A stretch of DNA of 64,000 nucleotides from Planctomycetota bacterium (GTDB taxonomy: Bacteria; Planctomycetota; B15-G4), in contig JAJDEP010000005.1 of assembly GCA_029259715.1 (NCBI GenBank), positions 62,001 through 126,000 of the forward strand, written 5' to 3'. The notes beneath the pieces were generated by a model. The model saw nothing but the letters and a program-made list of their open reading frames with translations, did not search any database and was not told the DNA's origin. A program made the translations under genes and the position numbers. Shown in pieces: positions 35,364 through 44,951 of the stretch (the first letter of the stretch is position 1; every line of letters starts with the position of its first letter).

Positions 35364-36287
35364 ATGACCGCCGATTGGACCAGGCTCTCTGCCGGTCGCC
35401 TGAGGGCGGCGTTGGCGGCCCACGGAGCGGCGCCGCGCAAGCGCCATGGGCAGCACTTCCTCGTCGACGACAACTTGTTGGCGGCTGTCGTCCGCGACGG
35501 TGAGGTGAGGCCGGACGACGTGGTGCTCGAGGTGGGGCCCGGACCCGGTCTGCTCACGCGGCACCTATTGGCAGCCGCGGCCCGGGTGGTGGCGGTGGAG
35601 ATCGACGAGAAGATGGCCGCCGTCGCGGGCGACCTGATCGAGCCGGAACTGGCCGAGCGCCTCGAGTGGACCTGCGCCGACGCCTTGGCGGGGACGCGGG
35701 CATTCTCACCGGCGATGCACGCGGCCTGGCCCCGGTGCACGACGATGGTGGCCAACCTGCCCTACAACATCGCGGCGCCGCTGCTCGCGAACGGCCTGCT
35801 CAAGCCCGGGCCGGGTCCGCGGGCGATGACCGTGATGATCCAGCGCGAGGTGGCGGAGCGGCTCACGGCCCGTCCCGGGACCCGCGAGTGGGGGCCGCTT
35901 TCGGTGATCACCAGCCTCAGCTCCGTGGCCCGCGTGATCCGGCGCGTGCCCGCCGGGGCCTTCTGGCCGCCACCCCGCGTCGAGTCGGCCGTCCTGGGGC
36001 TCTCGCGGAAGGGCGAGGAGACCGAGCGCCTGATGGCTGACGTGCCCGGTGGAGCGGCCGCGTTTCAATCTTTTCTGGCCGGGGCCTTCCATTCCCGCCG
36101 GAAGACCCTCGTCAATTCCTTGGCCGAATCGGCGAATCTAAGCTCATCCGCCGTGCTGGCGCGGCTCGGGGTGGAAGAAATCCCCGGCCGTCCGCGCGCC
36201 GAGGCCCTTGATGAGCTAGAATTGTACGTCCTGGCCCGAAGATGGGCTCAGACAGCGCCCGGCGAGCGAATCCGCCCCGACCCGTGA
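35364..36287 (+). CDS. rsmA: 16S rRNA adenine-N6,N6-dimethyltransferase
   Basis: 307 residues from ATG 35364; in-frame codons upstream are unconserved. Family motifs: RKRHGQHFLVDDNLL, the SAM loop VLEVGPGPGLLTRHL, and the catalytic NLPYNIAAPLL. The C-terminal domain has GAFWPPPRVESAVLGL and AGAFHSRRKTLVNSL. Dimethylates the two adenines of the 3'-terminal hairpin of 16S rRNA (KsgA) late in 30S assembly; loss gives kasugamycin resistance in model species. Confidence 0.96.
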   Translation: MTADWTRLSAGRLRAALAAHGAAPRKRHGQHFLVDDNLLAAVVRDGEVRPDDVVLEVGPGPGLLTRHLLAAAARVVAVEIDEKMAAVAGDLIEPELAERLEWTCADALAGTRAFSPAMHAAWPRCTTMVANLPYNIAAPLLANGLLKPGPGPRAMTVMIQREVAERLTARPGTREWGPLSVITSLSSVARVIRRVPAGAFWPPPRVESAVLGLSRKGEETERLMADVPGGAAAFQSFLAGAFHSRRKTLVNSLAESANLSSSAVLARLGVEEIPGRPRAEALDELELYVLARRWAQTAPGERIRPDP

Positions 36288-36325
36288 CCACGGGTCCTAG
36301 TGACTCTGACCACCCGCCGATTCGA

Positions 36326-36360
36326 GTGTACCCCCGCGTCATTCCGGGGAGAGGGTGCAC
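36326..36360 (+). ncRNA. Hairpin in the dnaG leader region (first)
   Basis: GTGTACCC pairs with GGGTGCAC (one G-U) around 19 nt that can form an inner CCG/CGG pairing. It lies in the 226-bp gap between rsmA and dnaG, which otherwise holds no gene I can support. Could be a terminator for rsmA or a leader structure of dnaG; no T-run. Confidence 0.3.
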
Positions 36361-36437
36361 CCCGATCGGACGGAAGCGATCGATCTCGACCAGCAGCCCG
36401 TGGGGGGCGCATGGCGTGGCGGTGGCTGCATGGATGC

Positions 36438-36464
36438 GGAAGCCGGCTCTTGAGGCCGGCTTCC
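36438..36464 (+). ncRNA. Perfect 10-bp hairpin in the dnaG leader region (second)
   Basis: GGAAGCCGGC and GCCGGCTTCC flank a 7-nt loop, followed by purine-rich AAGGAGCGAGAGCG instead of T residues. So it is unlikely to be an intrinsic terminator; it may control dnaG expression, 50 nt before the dnaG start. Confidence 0.35.
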
Positions 36465-36513
36465 AAGGAGCGAGAGCGAGCGTGGTATCGAATCGTCGCG
36501 CGGAGGGATCCTG

Positions 36514-38340
36514 TTGAGGGATCGCTCCGCAGAGAAGTTGCTGGTCAAGGAGCGCGTGGCGCTCGAGGACCTGGTGCGCGAGGTCGTGTCGGAGATGACA
36601 CCGCGTGGCGGTGACCTCTGGGCCTGCTGTCCGTTCCATGCGGAGGACACTCCGTCCTTCCACGTGCGGCCGGCGCTCGGCGTCTACAAGTGCTTCGGCT
36701 GCGGCGAGAGCGGTGACGTCTTCAGCTTCGTCCAGAAGACGCGGGGCATCGGCTTCCGCGAGGCGCTCCAGTTCCTGGCCGAGCGGGTCGGGGTGCAGCT
36801 CTCATCGTTGACGCCGGAAGACCTGCGCAAGCAAGCCGACGCCCGCCAGCAGCGCGAGGTCCTCTCGACGGCGCTGGACGTGTTCCGCAAGGCCATGGGC
36901 AAGGTCGGACGCCCGGCCCTCGATTACCTCTACGAGCGGGGCTTCACCCGCGAGACCCTGTTGGCCTGGGACGTGGGCTTCATCCCCGACGACTTCCTGG
37001 CCCGCCTGCGGGACGCGGGGCTCTCGTCGTCACAGATCGAGGGGGCGGGCTTCACGCGCCTCTTCGGCGGTCGCATCGGCTTCGGCATCCGCGACGGCAA
37101 CGGGGCGCTGGTGGGCTTCGGCGCGCGGCGCCTCGGAGACGGCGATACGCCCAAGTACGTGAACACCCGCGAGACCCCGGCCTTCAACAAGCGCAACTTG
37201 CTCTACGGCATGAGCAAGGCGTCGCTCTCGCTGGGCAAGACGCGGCGGCTGGTGGTAATGGAGGGCTACACCGACGTGATGATGGCTCATCAGCGGGGGC
37301 TGTCCGAGGCGGTGGCCACCATGGGCACGAGCTTCACCAACGAACACATGGCCCTGGCGCGCGGGCGGGCCGGCAACCTGATCTTCGTCTTCGACGGGGA
37401 CGAGGCCGGCCAACGCGCGGCCGAACGGGCGGTCGACATGGTGCTCGAAGACGGTCGCGAGTGCCGGGTCCTGCTCCTGCCCGATGAGGTCGACCCCTGC
37501 GAGTGGTTCTCGGTGCACACCACCGAGGAATTCGAGCAGCAGCTCGAGGCCGACGCCCTGGGGACGGTTGCGTTCCTCGCGCGGCGCGAGCTGCAGCGGC
37601 TCGACGCGGGTCAGCCCGGTGGCCGCGAGACGGTGGCCCGTGACGTCCTGACCAAGGCCGGCAAGATCCGCGACTCGGTGCGCCGTGAGGCGCTGGTGGC
37701 TGAGATCGCCCGCGAGTGTGGCGTCGACCGTAACGAGCTGCGCCGGGTCGCCCGAGCGGGGGCCGCGTCGTCGCGGGCCCCGGTCGCGGACGTCGATTTC
37801 GGAGGGGGCGGTCGGCGCGTGCCCTTGAAGGCCCATGTGCGCAGCCAGTTCGTGGCGGTGGCCGGGCTCGCGACGGAAGTGGGGCGGCTGCAGGAGATTG
37901 AGGCCCTCGTCGCGGACGGCGTCATCGCTCACGCCGGGGCGCTGCGCTTGCTGGAGGTGGGGCGCGCTTTGCTCGAACCCACCGTGCCCGAAGCTGCCGC
38001 GACCGAACCCACAGAGGCGCCCCAGGAGAGCACCGGAGCGGCTCGCCTCGACGGGATCGAGTGGCTCGCGGCCCTGGCCGAGACCGACCCGGCCCTGCGG
38101 CCCGCTCTCGAGAAGGTGCTGCTCCCGCCGCCCGACGTCGTCATGCCGAGCTATGAGGAAGCCGTCTCGCACTTGCGCCGTGAACAGGAGGATCAGCGTC
38201 TCAAGCAATCACGGCGCGACGCGCTCGCCCGACCGGGCCTGGCCCATGACACCGAAGCCCTGCAACGGATCGACTCGGAATTGCGCGCCCGCGCCGCGGT
38301 CGACCATTCGCTGCAAGCCGCTCCCGCCCCTGAGAACTGA
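36514..38340 (+). CDS. dnaG: DNA primase
   Basis: 608 residues from TTG 36514, supported by GGAGGG at 36502-36507. Residues 25-100 are the CHC2 zinc-binding domain (CCPFHAEDTPSFHV, YKCFGCGESGDVF). The catalytic core follows with YVNTRETPAFNKRNLLYG and the Toprim motifs VVMEGYTDVMMAHQ and FVFDGDEAGQRAA. The C-terminal region ends in a helicase-interaction-like helical segment. Makes RNA primers at the replication fork. Next to rpoD as in the classical macromolecular-synthesis operon, but rpsU is absent upstream. Confidence 0.96.
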   Translation: MRDRSAEKLLVKERVALEDLVREVVSEMTPRGGDLWACCPFHAEDTPSFHVRPALGVYKCFGCGESGDVFSFVQKTRGIGFREALQFLAERVGVQLSSLTPEDLRKQADARQQREVLSTALDVFRKAMGKVGRPALDYLYERGFTRETLLAWDVGFIPDDFLARLRDAGLSSSQIEGAGFTRLFGGRIGFGIRDGNGALVGFGARRLGDGDTPKYVNTRETPAFNKRNLLYGMSKASLSLGKTRRLVVMEGYTDVMMAHQRGLSEAVATMGTSFTNEHMALARGRAGNLIFVFDGDEAGQRAAERAVDMVLEDGRECRVLLLPDEVDPCEWFSVHTTEEFEQQLEADALGTVAFLARRELQRLDAGQPGGRETVARDVLTKAGKIRDSVRREALVAEIARECGVDRNELRRVARAGAASSRAPVADVDFGGGGRRVPLKAHVRSQFVAVAGLATEVGRLQEIEALVADGVIAHAGALRLLEVGRALLEPTVPEAAATEPTEAPQESTGAARLDGIEWLAALAETDPALRPALEKVLLPPPDVVMPSYEEAVSHLRREQEDQRLKQSRRDALARPGLAHDTEALQRIDSELRARAAVDHSLQAAPAPEN

Positions 38341-38359
38341 GGAAGCCGAGAACGAGCAC

Positions 38360-38381
38360 CCGGGACACACCACCGTCCCGG
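38360..38381 (+). ncRNA. Hairpin between dnaG and rpoD
   Basis: CCGGGAC and GTCCCGG form a perfect 7-bp stem around ACACCACC, 19 nt after the dnaG stop. It may be a partial terminator or processing site that sets different dnaG and rpoD levels, as occurs between these genes in E. coli (analogy only). Confidence 0.35.
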
Positions 38382-38445
38382 TCGAAGCATCCACACCCGT
38401 CCCAATCACTGACTGATTCACCACCCCAGAAGAGAAGCAAACCCC

Positions 38446-40143
<1,698 letters not shown>

Positions 40144-40179
40144 GCCGGGGCGCGAGCCGGGATTTCCCGCAACGAGCAC

Positions 40180-40216
40180 GGACCCGGAGGGTGGCCGACG
40201 GCCGCCCCCCGGGTCC
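40180..40216 (+). terminator. Strong hairpin after rpoD
   Basis: GGACCCGG and CCGGGTCC form the base and a second segment (GGGTGGCCG with CGGCCGCCC) continues the stem almost to the loop. Starts 37 nt after the rpoD stop. No T-run follows, so Rho-independent action is plausible but not certain. The rest of the 214-bp gap holds the promoter below and nothing else I recognise. Confidence 0.5.
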
Positions 40217-40293
40217 GCGCGCAAGCGGGGGCGGTCCGAGGAGCGAGGCCGCCGCCCGATTCCCGTCCGGCCCACAATCGGGCCCCCGACTCT

Positions 40294-40322
40294 TTCACGG
40301 GGGGTGCCCCCTCTGCTACGGT
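40294..40322 (+). promoter_or_regulatory. Candidate promoter of the zinc-ribbon gene and selB
   Basis: TTCACG at 40294-40299, a 17-nt spacer and TACGGT at 40317-40322, 35 nt before GTG 40358. Moderate matches; correct geometry and placement after the rpoD hairpin. Confidence 0.35.
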
Positions 40323-40357
40323 ATGGGGCTCAACCCGACTCGGAGGGAAGCGGTTCC

Positions 40358-41098
40358 GTGAGCCCGGTGGACGATCAGCGGCAAGTCATTCTGCAACTCG
40401 TCAACCTCAGCGACATCGATCGGCAACGCGCCGATTCGCAGCTGCTCATTGACTCCGTGCCCCGAGTGCTCGCCTCCCGCAGTCGCGACTCGGATCAGGC
40501 GACGCTGGGCCTCGAGGCGGCCCGCACCAAGCTCATGGGCTTCCAGGCACGCCTGAAGACGCTCGAGCTTGAGCTCGCCTCCCGGGAGGAAGGGCTCGGC
40601 AAGGCCAACGGCAACCTGCTCACGGCCAAGAGCAATCAGGAATACACGCTCATGATGGGCGAGATCGCCCGCAAGAAGGAAGAGAAGAGCGAGGCCGAGG
40701 AGCAGGTGCTCGAGCAGTTCGACGTGATCAAGCAGGGCGAGAAGATGGTCGCCGACGCCGAGGCCCGGCTCGAGGCGGCCAAGCTGGAGTACCAGGCCTT
40801 CGAGAAGCGCGCCCGCACCGAGATGGCCGAGCACCAGAAGGAGCACGCCGCCCTCGACGAGCGGCGCGAGCAGGTGCGTCGCGGCATCAAGCCCGACACG
40901 CTCAGGATCTACGACCGGGCCTACGGCGCGCACGGCAGCGGTATCGTTGCCGTCGAGAGCAAGGTGTGCCAGGGCTGCTTCTGCAACATCCTGCCCAATG
41001 ACGGCGCCCGCCTCATCTCGGGGCGCGAGCTGATCATCTGCCGACAGTGCCAGCGCATCCTCTATCTGCCCTCGGTGCTGCAGGCGACACCGCAGTAG
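40358..41098 (+). CDS. Coiled-coil C4 zinc-ribbon protein
   Basis: 246 residues from GTG 40358, with GGAGGGAAG at 40342-40350. Residues 10-175 form a long helical hairpin rich in Glu/Lys/Ala (GKANGNLLTAKSNQEYTLMMGEIARKK). The C-terminal zinc ribbon has CQGC and CRQC pairs (KVCQGCFCNILPN, IICRQCQRILY). Same layout as the widespread CT398/DUF164-type zinc-ribbon family, proposed from a Chlamydia structure to act near the flagellar/secretion or transcription machinery; role not settled. Precedes selB by 70 bp. Confidence 0.85.
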   Translation: MSPVDDQRQVILQLVNLSDIDRQRADSQLLIDSVPRVLASRSRDSDQATLGLEAARTKLMGFQARLKTLELELASREEGLGKANGNLLTAKSNQEYTLMMGEIARKKEEKSEAEEQVLEQFDVIKQGEKMVADAEARLEAAKLEYQAFEKRARTEMAEHQKEHAALDERREQVRRGIKPDTLRIYDRAYGAHGSGIVAVESKVCQGCFCNILPNDGARLISGRELIICRQCQRILYLPSVLQATPQ

Positions 41099-41168
41099 GC
41101 ATGAGGTCGACCCGCTGGCAGGCTGCCCGTCGACGGGGGGCCCCGGAGGCGAGGGGGACGCGGCGACC

Positions 41169-43079
41169 ATGACCGACGTGCGCTCAGTGATCGTCGGAAC
41201 CGCCGGGCACATCGACCACGGCAAGTCGGCCCTGGTGCGTGCGCTCACGGGCATCGACCCCGACCGGCTCGAAGAAGAGCAGCGCCGGGGCATGACCATC
41301 GACCTCGGCTTCGCCCGCTACGAGCACCCAGGTGGTGGCCTGGTCGGCATCATCGACGTGCCCGGCCACGAGCGCTTCATCCGCAACATGGTGGCCGGCG
41401 CGACGTCGGTGGACGTGGTGGTGCTTGTGGTGGCCGCCGACGACGGCGTCATGCCGCAGACCCGCGAGCACCTGGCCATCCTGAAGCTGCTGGGGGTGGA
41501 GCGCGGCTGCGTGGCCCTCACCAAGTCCGACCTGGTCGAGCCCGAGATGCTCGAGCTGGCCGCCGACGACGTGGCGTCCTTCGTTGCGGGCACCTTTCTG
41601 GAGGGGCGGCCGATCGTCCCGGTGTCGGCGATCAAAGGCGACGGTATGGAGGCCTTCCGCGCTGTGCTCGATGCCCTGGTGGACGAGGTGCCGCCGCGGG
41701 CTTCGAGCGGACCCTTCCGGTTGCCGGTGCAGCGGGTGTTCTCGGCCAAGGGGCACGGCACGGTGGTCACCGGCGTGCCGGTGAGCGGTGCCGTGACCGC
41801 GGGCGATGGGCTCGAGGTGGTGGACACCGGCGCGCGGGTGCGGGTGCGCGGCGTGCAGGCCTACGGCGCGGCGCGCGATGCCGGCCAGGCGGGTCACTCC
41901 ACGGCGCTCAACGTCTCGGATGTCTCGACGGACGATGTCGAGCGCGGGTGCGTGGTCGCGACGCCGGGGCTGTTCCGTCCGCGCCGTCGCCTGCTCGTGT
42001 CGTACCGACACGTCGACGGCACGGCGCCCCTGCGCAATTCCCATCCCATCCGCCTGCACGTGGGCACCCGGGAGGTGATGGGTCGCGCGGTGGTCCTCGA
42101 CGGCGAGGCCGTCCTGCCCGACGACGAGGCCTATCTGCAGTTGCGCCTCGAACAGCCCGTCGTCGTCGCGACCGCGGACCGCTTCGTGATGCGTGATGCC
42201 GCCTCGATGGTGGTGCTGGGCGGCGGCGCCGTCCTCGCCACGAGCGACGGACGTCTCAAGCGCTTCAAGCAGCGGGTGCTGACCGAGGCCCAGCGGCGCC
42301 GGCAGGTCCAGGGCGACCCGCGCGCCCTGGCGCACCTGTGTGTCGAGCTCGCCGGGCGGCGCGGCGCGACCCTCGCCGCCGTGGCGGTGGAGCTGGCCCG
42401 ACGTCCCGACGAGGTGGCGGCCCTGCTCGCCGGGCTCGTCGAGGCGGGCACCCTGGTGGCCGTGGGGGCGGAGACGTTCCTCGACGCCGGCGCTCTCGAG
42501 ACCGTCGCCGACACTGTCGTCGACCGGTTGGAGGCGGAGCACGCTGCCCAGCCGCTGCTGACGTGGATCGACATCGGCAGCGTGCGCGGAGGCGTCGAGG
42601 TCGAAGAAGCGGTGCTGCAGGCGGCCATCGAGCGGGACCCGCGGGTGGACAGCCAGCCGGGGGGCAAGCTGCGCCTGGCCCGTCACGTCGTGGAGCTGAG
42701 CGACGAGCAACGCCGAGCCCGGGAGGGACTGCAACAGCGCCTGGCCGCGGCCGGACAGGATCCGGTGGAGGTGGACCCGGGCTCGCTGGGCCTCACGGCG
42801 GCGCAGGGGAAGGAACTGTTGCGCATGATGATCGAGGGCCGTGAGGCGGTCTCGGTGGGTGGTCGGCTGTACGACCCCGAGGCGCTCGACGCACTGCGCC
42901 GGATCGTGATCGCCCACGGGAGCGCGCGTGAGGGCGCCATCGACATCCCGGTTCTGCGCGACGAGTTGGCCACCACGCGCAAATTCCTGATCCCGTTGCT
43001 CGAACACTTCGACACCTGCGGCGTGACCGTGCGGCGGGGAGACCGGCGCGTGCTGCGCCCCGGCGTCACCCCGGACTGA
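41169..43079 (+). CDS. selB: Selenocysteine-specific translation elongation factor
   Basis: 636 residues, full length for SelB. The GTPase domain (1-175) has GTAGHIDHGKSALVRALTG, the switch region RGMTIDLGFA, DVPGHERFIRNMVAGA and NKSD-type TKSDL. Two beta-barrel domains follow (PFRLPVQRVFSAKGHGTVVTG), then about 280 residues with repeated winged-helix domains that in SelB bind the SECIS hairpin. Delivers Sec-tRNA to UGA codons, so the organism probably makes selenoproteins. selA, selD and tRNA-Sec are not in the window. The ATG has GAGGGGGA upstream. Confidence 0.95.
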   Translation: MTDVRSVIVGTAGHIDHGKSALVRALTGIDPDRLEEEQRRGMTIDLGFARYEHPGGGLVGIIDVPGHERFIRNMVAGATSVDVVVLVVAADDGVMPQTREHLAILKLLGVERGCVALTKSDLVEPEMLELAADDVASFVAGTFLEGRPIVPVSAIKGDGMEAFRAVLDALVDEVPPRASSGPFRLPVQRVFSAKGHGTVVTGVPVSGAVTAGDGLEVVDTGARVRVRGVQAYGAARDAGQAGHSTALNVSDVSTDDVERGCVVATPGLFRPRRRLLVSYRHVDGTAPLRNSHPIRLHVGTREVMGRAVVLDGEAVLPDDEAYLQLRLEQPVVVATADRFVMRDAASMVVLGGGAVLATSDGRLKRFKQRVLTEAQRRRQVQGDPRALAHLCVELAGRRGATLAAVAVELARRPDEVAALLAGLVEAGTLVAVGAETFLDAGALETVADTVVDRLEAEHAAQPLLTWIDIGSVRGGVEVEEAVLQAAIERDPRVDSQPGGKLRLARHVVELSDEQRRAREGLQQRLAAAGQDPVEVDPGSLGLTAAQGKELLRMMIEGREAVSVGGRLYDPEALDALRRIVIAHGSAREGAIDIPVLRDELATTRKFLIPLLEHFDTCGVTVRRGDRRVLRPGVTPD

Positions 43080-43140
43080 CCGCTACGGCCTGCCCGCGCC
43101 GGATAGGCCGCCCCCGGACAAGGCCGGCGGGGCGCTGGCC

Positions 43141-43791
43141 CTAGAGGTCGCGGCGCAGGGCCTGGAGCTGCTCGACGAGGCTCGCCAGCGACTTGATCTC
43201 GTTGGCGGCGAGCTTCTCGCCCTGCAGGACGTCCTCCTGCATGAGCTTCATGGCGAGGCGCACCATGTTCTCGCGCTCGACGAAGTGCGAGGCCAGCTGG
43301 CCGATGCGCGCCGACTGCTCGGCATCAGCGCCGGCGCGCAGGGGCTGCAGCGCGGCGAGCAGGTCCCGGGCCCGGATCAGCAGGGGGTTCGACTCGCGCA
43401 CCAGCCGGGCGCGGCCGGCGATCTGCCGCCGCAGCATGGAGGCGGTCCCCAGCAGTTGGTCGATGTCGTGTACCAGCTCGCGGCTCGCGGCCAGGCGCAG
43501 GGAGGCATCGAGGGTGGGATCGTCGGAGATCTCGACGGCCCGCGCGCGCAACTCGCTCAGGTGCGTGCGCACGTAGTCGTGCTCCTTGCGCAGGCCGAGG
43601 ACGGGGCCGAGCTCCTTGAGGTCGTCCCAGTCGTCCTGCAGGGCGTGGAGCTGGTCCTCCACGAGGCCGAAGACGATCTCGGTCTCCTCGCGGCCGCGGG
43701 CATCGAGGCGGTCGTCGTCCTCGCGCAGCGCCAGCACGGCCAACAGGACGATCAGCCCGCCCACCGCCATCAGGATGCGGGGACCGCTCAC
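43141..43791 (-). CDS. Membrane-anchored helical protein of unknown function
   Basis: 216 residues from GTG 43791, overlapping the nucleotidyltransferase stop (GTGA). One N-terminal TM helix (residues 4-22, ILMAVGGLIVLLAVLAL) is followed by an almost entirely helical, charged domain (DRLDARGREETEIVFGLVEDQLHAL and onward) likely to be a bundle or coiled coil, probably periplasmic. I do not recognise the family. Its coupling to the sugar-activating pair suggests an envelope role. Confidence 0.7.
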   Translation of the reverse strand: MSGPRILMAVGGLIVLLAVLALREDDDRLDARGREETEIVFGLVEDQLHALQDDWDDLKELGPVLGLRKEHDYVRTHLSELRARAVEISDDPTLDASLRLAASRELVHDIDQLLGTASMLRRQIAGRARLVRESNPLLIRARDLLAALQPLRAGADAEQSARIGQLASHFVERENMVRLAMKLMQEDVLQGEKLAANEIKSLASLVEQLQALRRDL

Positions 43792-44951
43792 GGGCGCCCA
43801 GGCCTGTGGGAGCCGCCCCCGCGCGCGGCGTCGCCGGTCTCCGGGGCCCTCTCGGTTTCCGGGGCCCCGTCGGGGTCGGTGGCGACGTCGGCTTGCGTGA
43901 CGGCGCCGGCTGCGGGGGAGTCGTCGAGGTTGTGGGCGACAGGGCCCCCCAGGATCGCGCCGCGGCGCGTGACGCCCGGGTCGATGCGCGCGTCCGGGAG
44001 CACCAGGCATGCGTCCAGGTTCGCGCCCCGGCCGATGACGGCGCCGGCGCCGACGACGCAGGCGCCCCGGAGCGTGGCGTCGCGGTCGACGCGGGCGGTG
44101 GGATGCACGAGGGCCTCGCCGAGGCGTCGGCCGCCCCGGGTGAGCAGTCGCCGGTCGACGGGGAGTCGTCCCGTCAGCGCCCGCGCCTGGGCCTCGAGCA
44201 GGGTCTCGGGCGTGCCCAGCTCGCCCCAGGGGCCGGTGTGCACCCAGGCGGCGGCCCGTTGTCCCGACGCCAACAGCGGCAGGTAGCCGTCGCGGATCAG
44301 GCAGCAGGGTCCGTCGGGCAGAGCGGCGACGAAGTCGTGCTCGAACAGGTGCAGGCTGCCGTTCACGCCGACCACGGCCGGCGAGCGCCGTGGCGCCGGG
44401 GCGCGGGTGTCGTTGCGCGGTCCGTCGCACGTCTCGTCGCGCGGCGCGACCAGTCCGGCGATGTCGACGATGTCACCATGGTCATCCACCTCGATGGCCC
44501 CATAGCGCTGCACGTCACCGGCGGTGACGACGGCCATGCTCGCGGCGGCGCCGGCCGCGGCGTGGCGGCGGGCGAGGGCCGCGAGGTCGAAGGGCGCGAC
44601 GACGTCGCCGCACAAGAGGAAGCAAGGGCCGTCCTCGATCCAACCGGTCAGGTTCTTCAAGGCGCCGCCGGTGCCCAGCAGGTCGCGCTCGACCTCGACG
44701 TGCACGTCGACGTCATCATGGTTGAGGGGGTCGTGCAGGCGCGCGGCGAAGTGGTCGACGACCTGGTCCGCGAGGTGGTGGGCATTCACGGCGATGCGTT
44801 CGACGCCCTGGCTCGCGAGCATCGACACCGCGTGCTCGAGGATGGGCACGTTGAGGAACGGGAAGAGCCCCTTGGGGCGGTGCTCGGTCCACGGACGCAG
44901 TCGCGTGCCGTGCCCGGCGGCGAGGACGATGGCCTGACGCGGCACGTTCAC
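43788..44951 (-). CDS. Sugar-1-phosphate nucleotidyltransferase (MurU-like)
   Basis: 387 residues from GTG 44951, overlapping the kinase stop; GTG 44945 is an alternative. The N-terminal Rossmann-type domain has IVLAAGHGTRLRPWTEHRPKGLFP, AVSMLASQGVERIAVNAHHL, DLLGTGGALKNL and LLCGDVVAPFDL. The C-terminal ~90 residues hold left-handed beta-helix hexapeptides (VHPTARVDRDATLRGACVVGAGAVIGRGA) and a disordered tail. Next to an AmgK-like kinase it most resembles MurU (MurNAc-1-P uridylyltransferase), but MurU usually lacks the beta helix; mannose-1-P guanylyltransferase is the alternative. Confidence 0.82.
   Translation of the reverse strand: MNVPRQAIVLAAGHGTRLRPWTEHRPKGLFPFLNVPILEHAVSMLASQGVERIAVNAHHLADQVVDHFAARLHDPLNHDDVDVHVEVERDLLGTGGALKNLTGWIEDGPCFLLCGDVVAPFDLAALARRHAAAGAAASMAVVTAGDVQRYGAIEVDDHGDIVDIAGLVAPRDETCDGPRNDTRAPAPRRSPAVVGVNGSLHLFEHDFVAALPDGPCCLIRDGYLPLLASGQRAAAWVHTGPWGELGTPETLLEAQARALTGRLPVDRRLLTRGGRRLGEALVHPTARVDRDATLRGACVVGAGAVIGRGANLDACLVLPDARIDPGVTRRGAILGGPVAHNLDDSPAAGAVTQADVATDPDGAPETERAPETGDAARGGGSHRPGRP

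Noticed and set aside
36242-36517. Small ORF (91 residues) in the rsmA-dnaG gap
   Set aside because: It begins inside rsmA in another frame, overlaps the hairpins and lacks a ribosome-binding site or recognisable motif.
43080-43140. Bidirectional terminator between selB and the membrane protein gene
   Set aside because: Only an imperfect GC pairing (GCCCGCGCCGG with CCGGCGGGGC) and no T-run on either strand; too weak to list.
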